Assembly: GCF_023343835.1 (NCBI RefSeq)
Contig: NC_064433.1
Span: 65,742,032-65,806,031, forward strand
Source of the DNA: Lagopus muta
Lineage: Eukaryota > Chordata > Aves > Galliformes > Phasianidae
Direction: 5' to 3'
Length of the DNA stretch: 64,000 nt
Part shown: piece by piece, positions 27,489 through 39,273 of the stretch
Layout: every line of letters begins with the position of its first letter
Numbering within the stretch: position 1 is the stretch's first letter
The notes under the pieces: generated by a model
Database searches by the model: none
Told to the model about the DNA's origin: nothing
What the model saw: the letters and a program-made list of their open reading frames with translations, nothing else
Program-made: the position numbers and the translations under genes

Positions 27489-27941
27489 AGTAGAGCTTGT
27501 AGCTCTATTTACATTAGCTGCATTACATAGCTTTATTTACATTAGGTATTTCATTAGAGGATGCAAATTGAGCAGGAGTATTCTGAAGTATATTTTTACT
27601 TACTTTTGGAAAATATGGCTTGAAAAGCAAGATTTGGGCTGATCAGCTCTGATAAAATATATGTTAGCTATGAAGGACCAAGATTTTAGGCAGCAATCTC
27701 AACCCAAACTGAAATCAGTATTTTTTATTGCCAGGGTACTGTAAATAAAAGCAGCCTCCTTATGCATCACTGGAACTAAAGGTTCTCCAAACAAAATTAA
27801 GTTCTCTATTAGAAATGTCCTTTAATGACTTTGCATGGGAGAAATAGAATAAAGTTCAGTAAAAATTATTTTGCTGATGCAAAAGAACATCTAGATCACT
27901 CGTTGCTACAGTTTCTCTGCAGTGTGTGGGAGAAAATACAC

Positions 27942-27972
<31 letters not shown>
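27942..27972 (+). repeat. (AAAT)n microsatellite
   Basis: Seven perfect TAAA units. Confidence 0.97.
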
Positions 27973-28071
27973 CTTTTTTGTCACTCAGAATATGAATCAG
28001 TAAGAGACAGAAGATCTACTGATTAGCAGAGAGCTTTTTTATTCATTTAGTTAAGTAGTTACTTAATGTAC

Positions 28072-28300
28072 CACAGAATCCCGGGGTTTAGAAGGGACCT
28101 CTAGAGATCAGCAAACCAACCTTCCTGCTAAAGCAGCTTCTCTGCAACAGGTAGCACAGGAAAGCATTCCAACAAGTTTTCAGTGTCTCCAGAAGAGACT
28201 CCATCATCTCTTTGGGCAGCCTGTTCCAGTGCTTCATCACTCTGCAAGTGAAGTTCTTCCTCATGTTTGGATGGAACTTCCTTGCTTTATTGCTTCTCAC
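28072..28300 (-). mobile_element. CR1 LINE 3' fragment
   Basis: It contains CACAGAATCCCGGGGTTTAG and a reverse-strand frame with [20 protein letters not shown], the C-terminus of the CR1 reverse transcriptase protein. The frame is altered toward its end. Confidence 0.88.
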
Positions 28301-28583
28301 CCTCAAAAACTGTCCACACCATTGAGTTGAAATTTACCCCCATCAACTCCAGTGGTATTTTAGATCTAAGAATCTAAGCCTGCAGGGAGTTTGGGATCAC
28401 TGCAACTGCTTGTGTTTCTGAAGTACCCTGGATCAAGATTGTTTTTCCTCAAGAAGTGATATTGGCTTTACAGGTGGAGGTCAGTAATTGCCAGGAACAT
28501 CCCCACTATGCAGTAAGGGATGTATATTTCTGGGCATCATGGTTCTTCCTGCTTCACAGAGACATCTGTTGCATAGATTTGGC

Positions 28584-28643
<60 letters not shown>
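28584..28643 (+). repeat. (AT)n microsatellite with GTAT interruptions
   Basis: About 60 bases of alternating AT with a nearly symmetric centre (two GTATAT units facing one ACATAT), so it can fold back on itself. Confidence 0.97.
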
Positions 28644-29053
28644 AAATATTGACAGGGAAGGCTATTCTGTTTCAACATATTTTTTGTAGCTTTTGATTGT
28701 TGGTTTTTTTTTTTTTTTCCCAGCATCTGAAACTGTGAAGTGTTGGACATGGACAAACTGAAACATTGCAGATGAATATAGCATTTGTAATTTTTAGCCA
28801 AATACTTCACATGCTTAGACTTAGAGGCTACTACGTAAGTTTAAAAGTGTAGTTGCAATTTGGAAATAAAAAGCTTTGCTTTTTTTTTTTTTTTTAGAAA
28901 AAACAAAACAGTATCAGTCTCAGTCATTGTGCAGGATACAGAATTGAAAGCAGATATTTCCCATCGGAATGCCCATTTCGTCCCATTTTCCATTTTGACC
29001 AAGTGGTTGTTTTTCTACACACAAGCAGAGGGAGAAAAGTCTTTGTGACTGCT

Positions 29054-29083
29054 TTTTGTTTGTTTGTTTGTTTGTTTGTTTGT
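29054..29083 (+). repeat. (TTTG)n microsatellite
   Basis: Six perfect TTTG units. Confidence 0.97.
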
Positions 29084-29119
29084 CAGTTCTGTTATCATTT
29101 TTTGCTCTTCACTTTGTGC

Positions 29120-29265
29120 CCACAGTGGGCTGCATGGCATCTCCTTGAGCCAGCAGTGTGCCCTTGTGGCCAAAAAGGCCAATGGCATTCTGGGGTGCAT
29201 TAAAAAGAGCGTGGCCAGCAGGTCGAGGGAGGTGATCCTCCCCCTCTACTCTGCCCTGTTGAGGG
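29120..29265 (+). mobile_element. Internal CR1 RT fragment lacking the 3' end
   Basis: The plus strand encodes [19 protein letters not shown] then [20 protein letters not shown], a classic piece of CR1 ORF2. The copy stops abruptly near 29265 without tail repeats, so it is a remnant cut by later deletion or rearrangement. Confidence 0.88.
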
Positions 29266-29704
29266 GTGTGATCCAAAATGCTTAGTAAGGAGTATCTGTG
29301 CCAGCACAGGGATGTTGCTGACCTATGCTTGCCCTCAGTGCTGTGTCCATGGGCAGCAGGGCTGGGTGGTATTACCAGCAGTCAGTGGCACTCTTCAGTG
29401 TTCAGGTTTCTTTGTGGTGAAAATATGCTTGATGCATTCAGACCAGACAGTTTTGGAGTACTACTGAAAATGTCTTTCCTTTGGGCTACAGTTCACTATT
29501 TCAGGCACCACGGTGTTCAGAAAAGAACTCCTTACCAAAAAATGAGGTGGAAAGAAGTCATTACTTTAGAATCACCCTCTCTCATGCTGCAAGAGAACGA
29601 GAGAAAGCCAATGCACACTTTTGTTCTAATAAAAGCAAACATATTCATTCTAGAAATAATAATATTGAGCAGTCATAATAATATTGTGTTGGGGGATATT
29701 GTTT

Positions 29705-29782
29705 AATGAGAACTGTTGGTGATAGTTGGATGGTGGAACTGAATGATCTTGTAGGTCTTTTCCAGCTTTCTGGATTCTGTTT
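29705..29782 (+). mobile_element. CR1 LINE 3' tail
   Basis: Decayed CR1 3' end (AATGATCTTGTAGGTCTTTT, then CCAGCTTTCTGGATTCTG). On the minus strand it lies downstream of the small two-exon gene and may supply its variant poly(A) signal. Confidence 0.7.
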
Positions 29783-29980
29783 CCTTCTGGCCTTGTCTTT
29801 TGTGGAGTTAGGGATGGCTTCCTGCTCGTTTCCTGTGCTGTAGCCATGCCCTCCCTGTGCACAGTGATGGCACAGGTGTCTTGGTGTCTTGGCCGGATCC
29901 CCTTCAGTTCACAGCTGCTCCAGAGCTACTTGGGATGTGCTGGTATGCAGAGAAAAGTCTCTGTTTTCTTCCCCATCTTC

Positions 29981-30169
29981 TCATGATTTTGCCGTCTCTC
30001 GGCTCCTGGGATGATCCTCCTGCAGGTAGCGGTGTTTGGTATGTTTCAGGAATATCTCCATCAAGGCAGGGTTTGCCTTCAGTTGGCAGAGCAGCTTGCA
30101 GCGTTTGCAGGAGCGGTTCTGGCAGTATGTCTCTGGGGCAGCTGAGAGTATCTTCTCCTGGCTCTTCTC
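29981..30169 (-). CDS. Exon 2 of the small two-exon gene
   Basis: This exon of 62 codons plus TGA begins EKSQEKILSAAPETY and contains the Cys cluster and an amphipathic basic segment (ALMEIFLKHTKHRYLQ). The acceptor is a pyrimidine tract ending TTTCCAG. A variant ATTAAA signal lies downstream at 29707-29702, inside a CR1 tail. Confidence 0.7.
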   Translation of the reverse strand, partial: EKSQEKILSAAPETYCQNRSCKRCKLLCQLKANPALMEIFLKHTKHRYLQEDHPRSRETAKS

Positions 30170-30621
30170 CTGGAAATGACAGAGCAGGGGGTGTGATGAA
30201 AAGGGCAGGGGCCTTGGGGGCCTGAGATCTCTGCATCTGGGCTGTGCCTCTTCCTGAGAAACTCGGGCACAGTCTGGCTTGCCTGACTTCCATGACTCAC
30301 CTCTCTGCAGCCCCTCCTGATTGTTCTCCACAGGTAAATCACCATGAGGAATAGGCCCAGCTCTGTGCTCTTCTCGTAGAGCGCTTCCACGAATCCCAGT
30401 GGATCCAGGTGCTCAAACCAAGACCAAAGCTGGTTCAGGCGGTAGTAGTAGGGTAGGTAGTAGTTCCAGCTTGCCTTGCCAATGCCTGGCTTCCCCATGT
30501 CCTGGGGATCCACATCCCACATGACCGTGGCCCAGGAAGGGTGTCCAGAATGGGCAAGGCTGCCGGAGAACAGGAAGGGCAAGCAGAAGACGAGGAGTAT
30601 GGAAAACCTCGGGCTGAGCAT
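29981..30621 (-). CDS. Small two-exon secreted or membrane protein gene, possibly TEX50-like
   Basis: Exon 1 runs from ATG at 30621 to 30301 (107 codons) and exon 2 from 30169 to TGA ending at 29981 (62 codons). The 131-bp intron has donor GAGAG|GTGAGT and acceptor CTGTCATTTCCAG, phase 0 on both sides. The 169-residue protein starts with a signal peptide (about residues 1-23, hydrophobic, ending GSLA). An extracellular part rich in Trp and Tyr follows (WDVDPQDMG, SWNYYLPYYYRLNQLWSWFE), then a short hydrophobic segment (about 87-99) followed by basic residues, and a tail with four Cys (123, 128, 131, 135; pattern CxxxxCxxCxxxC). Length and layout recall the small testis-expressed membrane protein TEX50, but this is from memory and unverified. 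The gene lies in a GC-rich pocket between CR1 copies. Intact frames on both sides of good splice sites argue for a real gene. Confidence 0.72.
30301..30621 (-). CDS. Exon 1 of the small two-exon gene
   Basis: The start is the ATG at 30621-30619, chosen because it opens directly into the signal peptide (MLSPRFSILLVFCLPFLF). The same frame extends five codons upstream but without an ATG. The exon ends GGCTGCAGAGAG|GTGAGT. Without splicing the frame runs on to 30079 but loses its protein-like character, which supports use of the donor. Confidence 0.72.
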
Positions 30622-30736
30622 TGCACCTTCCTTCAACTTGCACTCTGGCCGTCACTCTGACCTGAGCTCAATCAAGCCACCAGCAGCACCAGTGTCTGCA
30701 CAGCAACTGAGTGGCGGCAGCAGCACCACTTGCTGG

Positions 30737-30762
30737 GTGACCTCAAAGGCTTTGTGACCTCA
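30737..30762 (+). promoter_or_regulatory. Tandem GTGACCTCA motif upstream of the small gene
   Basis: Two identical copies of GTGACCTCA (30737-30745 and 30754-30762) lie 115-140 bases upstream of the minus-strand ATG. On the coding strand they read TGAGGTCAC, which contains the nuclear receptor half-site AGGTCA and is one base off a CRE. They are probable promoter elements; function is inferred. Confidence 0.35.
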
Positions 30763-30881
30763 CAGCAACTGGGAGGGTTCTTAGCAGGGAAGCAGGGCGT
30801 GGCGAGCCAGATTTCATGGCTTGCTTCTCCCATGGCTGTAGCCCCACTGGGATGGAGTTACAGCATCACTGGATAAAGCAA

Positions 30882-31150
30882 GAGAATCACAGAATCGTAG
30901 AATCATAGAATGGCCCAGGTTGAAAAGGACCACAGCGATCATCTACTTTCAACCCCCCTGCTATACACAGGGTCACCAACCACCAGACAAGGCTGCCCAG
31001 AGCCACATCCCTATCTTGAATGCCTCCAGGGATGGGGCATCCACAACCTCCTTGGGCAACCTGTTCCAGTGCTTTGCCACCTTCTGAGTGAAAAACTTCC
31101 TCCTAATATCTAACCTACACCTCCCCTGTCTCAGTTTAAAGCCATTTCCA
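30882..31150 (-). mobile_element. CR1 LINE 3' fragment (left arm of an inverted pair)
   Basis: The tail AGAGAATCACAGAATCGTAG is followed by AATGGCCCAGGTTGAAAAGG. The minus strand encodes [20 protein letters not shown], the CR1 ORF2 C-terminus. Its truncated 5' edge touches the next CR1 copy. Confidence 0.92.
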
Positions 31151-31152
31151 CA

Positions 31153-31375
31153 CAAATGTGCGAACGAACTTCTTTACAGTGAGGGTGACGGAGCACTGGA
31201 ACAGGCTGCCCAGGGAGGTGGTGGAGTCTCCTTCTCTGGAGATGTTCAAGACCTGCCTGGATGCCTACCTGTGCGACCTACTGTAGGGAACCTGCTTTGG
31301 CAGGGGGGTTGGACTCGATGATCTCTGGAGGTCCCTTCCAACCGCTACAATTCTGTGATTCTGTGATTCTGTGAT
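31153..31375 (+). mobile_element. CR1 LINE 3' fragment (right arm of an inverted pair)
   Basis: It runs from AACTTCTTTACAGTGAGGGT through GGAACAGGCTGCCCAGGGAG and GGGGGGTTGGACTCGATGAT to three ATTCTGTG tail units ending at 31375. Its sharp tail and low decay suggest a relatively young insertion. Confidence 0.95.
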
Positions 31376-34300
31376 CCTTGCCACCTCCTCCTCAGCAGCC
31401 ATAGGCACTGCTGGCTTCACTGATAGTTTATTATCAAGGTGCTGAATCAAGAATCCAATGTAGTGCATGGGTAAAGACACCACAGAGCCTGTCATGGCTC
31501 TGGAAAAACAGCAAACTATCGTCTCATCCATGCCTCATAATACCTGGTTATGAGCCACAAGATGATAAATGTTTTCAGTGTCAATATTGATTTTGAAGCC
31601 TTTCATTTGGCCCTGTGAGACTTTAGAGCACACATTTGGAGAGGTGACATAGGGGGAGATGACAATGACACACCAGTACTTTTGTACCCTCCCCTTCTGG
31701 ATATCAGTCATGGACCACATCCAATGCTGGAGAGTAGCTGAGACAGTTTCCAAATCAGAGTAAAATGGGTTAAAAATTGCTTCCAAGCTGATTTAGAACT
31801 ACCAACATGTTTCCAATACTTAATTTGGATAATGTTTATCCATCTCACTTGAGCTTTTCTTTTATGTCAAATATGAAGTGTTAGCTGGTATATTTAATAT
31901 GAAGCGTGTTAAAGATACTTTTATATAGAAAAAAAATGAAATGAAAACAGGATGAAGTCAAAACAGTTTTATCTTATATCAAAACAAAATGTTTCGATAT
32001 TATTAAAATAAATCAAGAAAGTAAAAATGAAATGTTTTGACTTTTTCTTGTTAAAAATATTTGTCAGAATTGACACATACTTGCAAAACATTTGGATTTT
32101 GACAAACAGAATTCTTTTTACAGAAGAATTGTTTTAGCGAGCTCTAATTAAAAACTGGCTAAATCACAGATCTCAAAAAATAGTTGTCAGTGGTGAATTA
32201 TTACTGTTTGTCAGATATCTGGTGAGAGGGAACAGTTCACGGCCCACTGCTATTTAGTATTGCCATCTGTGATCTTAACATGAATATAAAAGTGTTTTTG
32301 ACCAATTTCTAGGCAACAAGCAGTTTGGCAGAGCAGTCAGGGCCATCATAGTGCAATCAGGATCACCTTGAGAACTCAGTGACTCGAGTACCATGGGTCT
32401 CAGTGCAAAGAAATCTAGATGTTGTCCTAACGCAGGGAGATGCTGCCTGATGGTAACTCTGCCTTGGTGGAACAGATCACTGATTATTAATCGAGAAATA
32501 TCAACAAATAATTACATGAATGCAGGGGAGAAGCAATAAGGACACACAGAGAGGGTCAGTAGTGGAGTACACCTTACGGTTCTGAGAACAGCAATGTAAA
32601 ATTTGAAGTACAGAAAAGCACAAGGAATTTAAAGAAAATGAATTCACACATATTCTGAACTTAAGAACACAGTATCTGCCCATGCAGAGAACTCTCCGTT
32701 TCAGGTTCCCTTCATGTCAAGACTGGCTGCTTACACATGGCAGATTATCAAAGGATAGCCAGGAAATCGTTAGGGGATCCGAAATTACGCTGAATATCAT
32801 TCACTTGTTAGTGTTGTCAGCAATTGTTGCAGGTGGATCTTTGGATTTACAAGTAAAATAGTACCCTGGAAATTATTTCACAAAAGCATTTTGAACTTTC
32901 AAAGTTTTTCTGTCGTCTCTTATAAGAGTGTCTCTTTTGCCTTGGTTTTAGGAGGGTGACAAAAAGAGCCTTTCTAGAAGAACCATCCCAGTACTGAGGA
33001 GACACACACACATGCAGGAGAGATACGTGCTTGCCTTCCTAATTGAAAAGACAGCTTCATCAAGGCCTTATACATCACTCCAGATCTCAGGAAACTTTCA
33101 GTAAATAGAACACAATCATAGGAACATTTGAGTCTCAGTGAGCACCATTTCTCCTCAGGAGAAAGAGGCATTTGAAAACCTTGATCCGTTTAATATCTGT
33201 GTTTGATTCTGGCTCATGTTACCAAAGCCATTGTGTAAAGCTGGGTTTGTAATTTATACTTCTACTGTGTTCTTCTTTACCTGTAAAATGGGAACACGAC
33301 CTTCTTTTACCTTTATTTCTGTTGCAAGGTCCTTGAGTGGAAGACTGTTTCTTTCTCTCTCTGTATATTTACACACAAAGTAAAAAGCAAAAGAGCTTTG
33401 CATGTCTAAGCTCATTCATAGCACAGATAATTGTTCATTTACTGCTCTATTTTAAAAAATACAGTCAGTGGTTAAATACTGCAACTCAGAGATACTACCT
33501 GTCATCCGTGACCCGGATACTATGTATTTAAATAAATATTGAATTATTTTATGTTATTTTATGAAATGGAATCATTTTATGCCAAGTGTTTCTCGATAGA
33601 ACAATACCACAGTAAGATAACATTTTACAACTTCAGATTATTTCCCTTGACAAGGAAAGTATATCTGCCAGCCAGCTGTTTTTTTGCTCTCTTTAGAGTA
33701 CTCACAATAGATAGCAGTTAGGACTGATGGTTTTGGTAGAAGATTGTTCACAACCAGCTGTAAGTAACTGACGGAGTTATAGAACAGTGTCCTCTATCTG
33801 CTCACAGCATTTTCAGCTCTCAAAATCTCATCATGCTTTTCAGTTTCAGAAGACTTTGTTTTGGTTTTAGATCTTCATGAATTTATTTACATTATTTGCA
33901 CTAATTGTATTGTATTTGTTATACAGACATATATATACAGAAAGGGATTTGTTTAATTGTGCTAGTAGTAGGTGTTTGCATCTCTGACACAATTTTATCA
34001 GTATCCAGGATAAAACTAAGACCCAAGTGACCTATGTAAAATATGGTGGGAAAAAGGAAATTTAAAACACAGGTAGATGGCCCAGATTGGGCTAGTTAAC
34101 AGGTTAACAGCAGAGCAAGGTACTAAACCAAACAGATACACAGTCATGCCGATGATTCCACCTGATGTGTGCATTTGTTCATAACCCAAAGGAGGATTTG
34201 AAACAGCAGCAATACCCTGTTTGGTCCAGCATTATGAACTATGATATGACAAAATAATATTACTCAGTGACAAAACATAATAGCCCTTGATTTTGGGACT

Positions 34301-37300
34301 CAAAGTAGTTCTCCACTTGCAGTACCCTAACACAAGCACATCGTTCTCCCATGAAGCAGCTATAAATCAGAACAATGAATGACGTAAAAAACTTGGCACA
34401 GAAAAGAGATCTCAGTAGTTTCAGTCACCAATTCATTGATGCAATCCATATATCATTTATTGTACAATGAATTTCCCAGCTCTGACTGTCATTCTTCTTG
34501 CAGCTCCCTTGTTGATGACCAGGTTACATGAAGTCAGGTGTGGCACTTACAGCATCCTCACTACACACACACACAGAAACATCAGAATATGCAACAGCCA
34601 ATGCCTTACTAACACCTCAGTCTTTCTAATTCACAGCACATTAAGTCACGTGTGGCAGGATTTGCTGATCTTAGCCATAGAAGATAGCAGTGCTACTCTG
34701 GGCCTGAAGCTGAGACCAACTATACATTGAGATAAACATTTTTACCCCAAATATTCTTATTTTGTATCTGTTTTTCTTTGGTTGCTTGGTTGGGGTTTTT
34801 TCGGGGGGGGAGGGTGTCCCTTACTATTTCCTCCACAAAATTTTGAATAATAGTACAGGCTAGGAAAAGGTTGGGTACAAACCTCCATGTTCTTGTTACC
34901 ACAATATAATTAGCAGCAATTAAGATTTGTTCAAAGAGCAGTTGCAGCATTAAATGTGTGACCACCCAGGAGAATATCTCATGCACACATTTGTATTTTT
35001 CCCCTCCATTTTTTCACCTAGAAAATCCTGAGTGGAAGTTAACCCTACATCTAATGAATAAATGCACTTCCAAAACATGAAGCTCAGATCTTGTAACTGG
35101 AACTGGTTTGGGGATACCACCAAAAGCTACCCTGAACACTGCTGGATCTCCAGCTGGGTATTCCTAAAACCAAAACTACAAAATCATGACCGGTTTTGAT
35201 AATACATGCCAGAGAAACAATAAAATAAATTAACTATGACACTTTCATAAGGAGGTTTTTCTTTTTCCTCTGCTGCAAACTCATTATCCGCAGCAAATCT
35301 TTAATTTCTCTTGTCACCACTTGTTCAGTGTCTTCTCTCTCTCATCTTAGATGTTCCCTCTATTTCATGCCCCCCTTTTTCCATGTCAGTATATCTTTTC
35401 ATTAATCCCTCTCTTCGCTCTCTTTGGCCATCTATATTTCATTCTTCCCCCATTTTTCTTCTCCATGGTGCTTCTTTCCTCCTCAGGAGCACATTTCCTT
35501 ATGATCCCTTGGAAGTGAAGATCCCTTCTTTTACTCTTCCCTCTACACACCACTTACTCCTCCACCTGAGCCACAAATATTTGTATCCACATTGGTTAAG
35601 ATTAATGTATTTCCTTCTCTGCACAAGATGCAGAGAAGACTTTTTCCCCATTGTGCAGTATTTAGATGCAGTTCGATCTCTTTTGCTTGTTTAATCTGCT
35701 TTTGAAATCTTGGTACTAACCAGCATCTATCTCTAGTGAGAGGTTGCACTATAGGGGCTAGAGATAAGAGTAATCATAATCCCACTAGTATTCACAACAA
35801 GAAAAAGGTTTTGTTTCTCATAAAGCTCTAATACACACAGTGACATCTGCTTGACAACTTAATTCACCCACCTCTGCAAGTAGTCAGCTCCAATCGGTTA
35901 TAGAGGGAGTATGAATGAGCTATAAGGCAGCTCAGTGCAAATAAAGTATTGCTGTTGGTGTGGTTTAACTGCAGATTAAAGAGTCATTCACTTACTCTCC
36001 CCCAGTGGCACTTGGGGGAGTGAATCAGGACAGGCACTGACTAGTCACCTGAATTGCTAAACCCAGACAAGTGCTTGAAGCAGTCAGGAAGCTGATGTTC
36101 CTTCTGTGGTTTTTAGGCACAACCTGAAGGAATAAATACTGGACAGTGGATCACTAGCTGTCATTTTTCCAAAGCTGAAAAGGTTTGCCTTAAAAAACGT
36201 ATGGGAGTTTGTAACAAGAGCTAGAGGAAGCCCAGTGAATCCATCTTAAGAATCCATGGTAGGTGTATCTCTTAAGTTTGGTACATAAGATCCCTACCAG
36301 CTCTCACGGTATTATCAAAGCCTGTAGAGAAGAAAGCTGGGCAGCAGCAGCTGCTCACAAGCAGAAATTGCAGACTAACTTTCAGAGAGCATCTCAAGTA
36401 TTTAAAAGTTCAAATAAAGGAGGCGCTTTTTTGTCTCCCTAGCTCCAGTCTTTTCATGCTGTTATTTTACTGATAAAATCTGGGGAAAATATGCTGCTGT
36501 TTTTATAGTGCAAGACGATTGGCAAATCCCCACTTTAGAGAAGTGTAGGTTGCAGCACGCATGACTAACGATTAATGATGCTCATTAAAAAATGAAGTTC
36601 TGATGAAATTCATTAATGCTTGGCTTGAGTCTTGCTAACAGTTATGCAACATTAAGAGCAAGGCAATTACAGATCTTGGCTGCAACTCATCGAGAGATAA
36701 AAGAACACCCTTTTCCCATTTAACTCAATGTATGGCATGCTATACTACAGAAATAAACTGTCTTGAAATGCTTCTTGAACAATGAGACACAGCCTGCAGC
36801 TTCATTGCCACCTGCGGGTAAGTGCTGGAGTCTGTCCTCCTGTTCTGTTCCACATGACACAAAAAAAGGTGTCAACAGAAAATAACTGCAATGAAGAAAA
36901 AGCTGTGCATCTGACTTGCCCAGTTAGTCATGAAGTCACTTGAAGGAGACACCACCTTTGGCCTTTGAAGTAACTGCTCTATTCATATTCCTAAAACTTT
37001 GAAATACTGAGAAGTAGCATTATTCTAAATAGCACTGCAAGAAATTAAGATAAGGATGAACTGCAGCCTAATTGCAGGGAACATGAACAGGGGATGGGAA
37101 GAAAACAAGTTATGGTTAGCAGCTTAAGCAAGACTTCCAAGAGTATACAAGCCAAAGGTCACACTTGCCATTTCAAAGCTAGTTCCCGATGAAAGAAATG
37201 TTTCAGTCCTTACTTGTCAGCAGTAAAAGCACATTGTGAAACTTAAAGAGAGAAAAGCTGTCAGTAGAAAGGGCGGGTTGTAAAATGAGGCTGTCGTTAG

Positions 37301-38312
37301 GACACACATGTTGACATGCATAGAGGATTCCAACACACTCCTGTGCAACTTGACTCTGCTGTGCTAGTGGGAGTAAAGGCTTCTATTTAATAAATCTGAT
37401 AGAAACTTAAAAATTAAAGCCAACCTTTGTTTTCCACAGGTGCACATTTTACACAGCTGACATTTCAATACATACTGTATTGAAGTTCAGTACATACACC
37501 ACTGTTTTCCCTATCATGCGTTTGCAGTTTGTTACAAACCTTGAGGAAAATGCTCTACTCAAGATCTTGATTTCTAGACTGGCCTTCAAAAAACTCTGTA
37601 TTACTCCCCAGTGACAACTTCTAGCTCAAGTATGAGCTTGCTCAGCATTTTCTGTAAAGCCAAGACAGAGACTCCAGAGAAACATCATCTCCTTGTTCCA
37701 GGCAGCAATTCTGCATGGATGAGTAACCCTAGATCTCTTGTCACTGAATGTTTTCCATTAAACTGAAAAGCAACTTTGGTCTTACCCATCCTGTAACAGA
37801 AACAGTGCCTTGACAAAAAGCCTAGTGCTAGTAAGACACAGATTTAGGTCAGTGACAGCAATGCTTCAAAGTTTTAGAGACTCAGGCCACAATTACTGTG
37901 CATACAGAACATTACTGTGTGACCACTGCACTAATGGAAAACAACCAGTAAGTTTAAAAGGCAGAGGTCTTCCAAATTAAGAAGGAATTATTACATTTTA
38001 AAAAAAAATCTACTTAAACCAAGATGCATGGATCTCAAGTATCCTACAAAGCAGGGTTAATGGTTTCTCTCAAGCCCAATGATACATTTTCTTTTGCACT
38101 CAACAGGACTTGCTTGTTCTATCCATACCTTCCAACATACACAATGACTGGTAACTCTTTAATCAAGCCCACTAGACCTAAGAAAACTAAAATTTTCTAT
38201 TTAGTGTATGTAGGAAAGAAATTTTCAGTGAGAAGGAAGATCCATTACAGATACAAACTCTGATTCAGTGTTTCCCTCAATAAATTCACAGTGGTCAATT
38301 GCTTAAGGCTGC
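31376..38312. other. Intergenic desert
   Basis: Seven kb without a recognisable transposon or coding exon. It contains the candidate element at 36420-36720 and a short T/G homopolymer junction at 34796-34810. Confidence 0.65.
36420..36720. promoter_or_regulatory. Candidate conserved non-coding element
   Basis: Unique sequence with clustered ATTA motifs, including CGATTAATGATGCTCATTAA and ATTCATTAATGC. It is surrounded by repeat-free DNA, and no coding frame fits. Confidence 0.35.
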
Positions 38313-38725
38313 TCACAGAATCACAGAATGGCCCGAGTTGGAAGGGATCTCAAGGATCATGAATCTCTAACCCCCCTGCCGCATACAGGGCCACCAACCT
38401 CCTCATTTAACCCCCCTGCTCCATCCAACCTGGCCTTGAACTCCTCCAGGACGGGGCATCCACAACCTCTCTGGACAGCCTGTTCCAGCACCTCACCACT
38501 CTCTCTGTAAAGAACTTCCCCCTGACATCCAACATAAATCTCCCCTCCCTCAACTTCAAACCATTTCCCCTTGTCCTGCTGTTATCAACCCTTTCAAAGG
38601 ATAGATTCCCCTCCTCTTTATAGGCTCCCTTTAGATACAGAAAGGCTGCAATTAGGTTACCCCGCAGCCTTCTTTTCTCCAGGCTGAACAAGCCCAGCTC
38701 CCTCAGCCTGTCTTTGTACTCAAGC
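38313..38725 (-). mobile_element. CR1 LINE 3' fragment with RT C-terminus
   Basis: The tail TCACAGAATCACAGAATGGC is at the left. The minus-strand frame contains [34 protein letters not shown] and [18 protein letters not shown]. The segment between the tail and the RT stop is partly deleted. It lies about 500 bases past the proposed end of ETNK1. Confidence 0.95.
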
Positions 38726-39244
38726 CCAAATAGTTTCTGCTTTGGTGAAATCACTGTCTTTACAGTTGCACAAATAAAACGAAGGCAGCAGAATTTTACT
38801 AATACTCATTATACATTCCCCAAGCAACTGCCTAACATTATGCCCCTAGCACTGGAGGCAGAGCCTGTAAAACAAAGCAGTTAGCACAGCCCTTACTGTG
38901 CACGAGTAGAACTTGACGGCAGGATGGACTTCTTCCCCCAATTCTTCAGTAGTGATCCCTACTGACAGCCATGTTCAATAAAGTCCTGCCTCCCAGATGT
39001 GAAAATTTTAATAGCTAATGACCTAGGCTATTCAATATGCAAAAATTTTAAGAGTCAACATTGTGCAAGCAGAGCACTAGCTCAAAGCATTGCACTTTCA
39101 GATAGGTCATTAATCCCAGATAGAGGTATGCATTTTAACACAAGTCAAAAGCCTACAACAACTCTTTAAGTATTCCACAGTTCTATAAATCTGGGGAAAG
39201 TAAAGTCACCACAATACACGCTAATACTGCAGTTAGAAACAAAC

Positions 39245-39250
39245 TTTATT
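39245..39250 (-). terminator. Distal poly(A) signal of ETNK1
   Basis: AATAAA on the minus strand is followed 20-40 bases later by GT-rich sequence. It is the last canonical signal before the CR1-bearing intergenic DNA, so it is the best candidate for the end of the longest transcript. Confidence 0.6.
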
Positions 39251-39265
39251 GTTGCAGTTTGAAAT

Positions 39266-39273
39266 TATTTACA
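39266..39273 (-). promoter_or_regulatory. Pumilio-type element near the distal poly(A) signal
   Basis: UGUAAAUA on the transcript strand, 16 bases before the distal AATAAA. Further single sites are at 42793-42800, 44371-44378 and 40471-40478. Confidence 0.5.

Larger units (their letters stand above)
25130..29119. other. Intergenic with CR1 fragments and simple repeats
   Basis: Besides the listed CR1 copies and microsatellites, overlapping minus-strand frames at 26718-27255 are open for 81 and 135 codons but unrecognised. A 17-base CR1-like tail is at 26554-26570. Confidence 0.6.

Noticed and set aside
29857..30293. Plus-strand frame of 122 codons and another minus-strand frame of 129 codons around 30 kb
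   Set aside because: They are shadows of the two-exon minus-strand gene in a GC-rich pocket where stops are rare.
32210..32290. Possible old CR1 text around CAGTTCACGGCCCACTGCTA
   Set aside because: Only one short stretch resembles a LINE; no ordered landmarks on either side.
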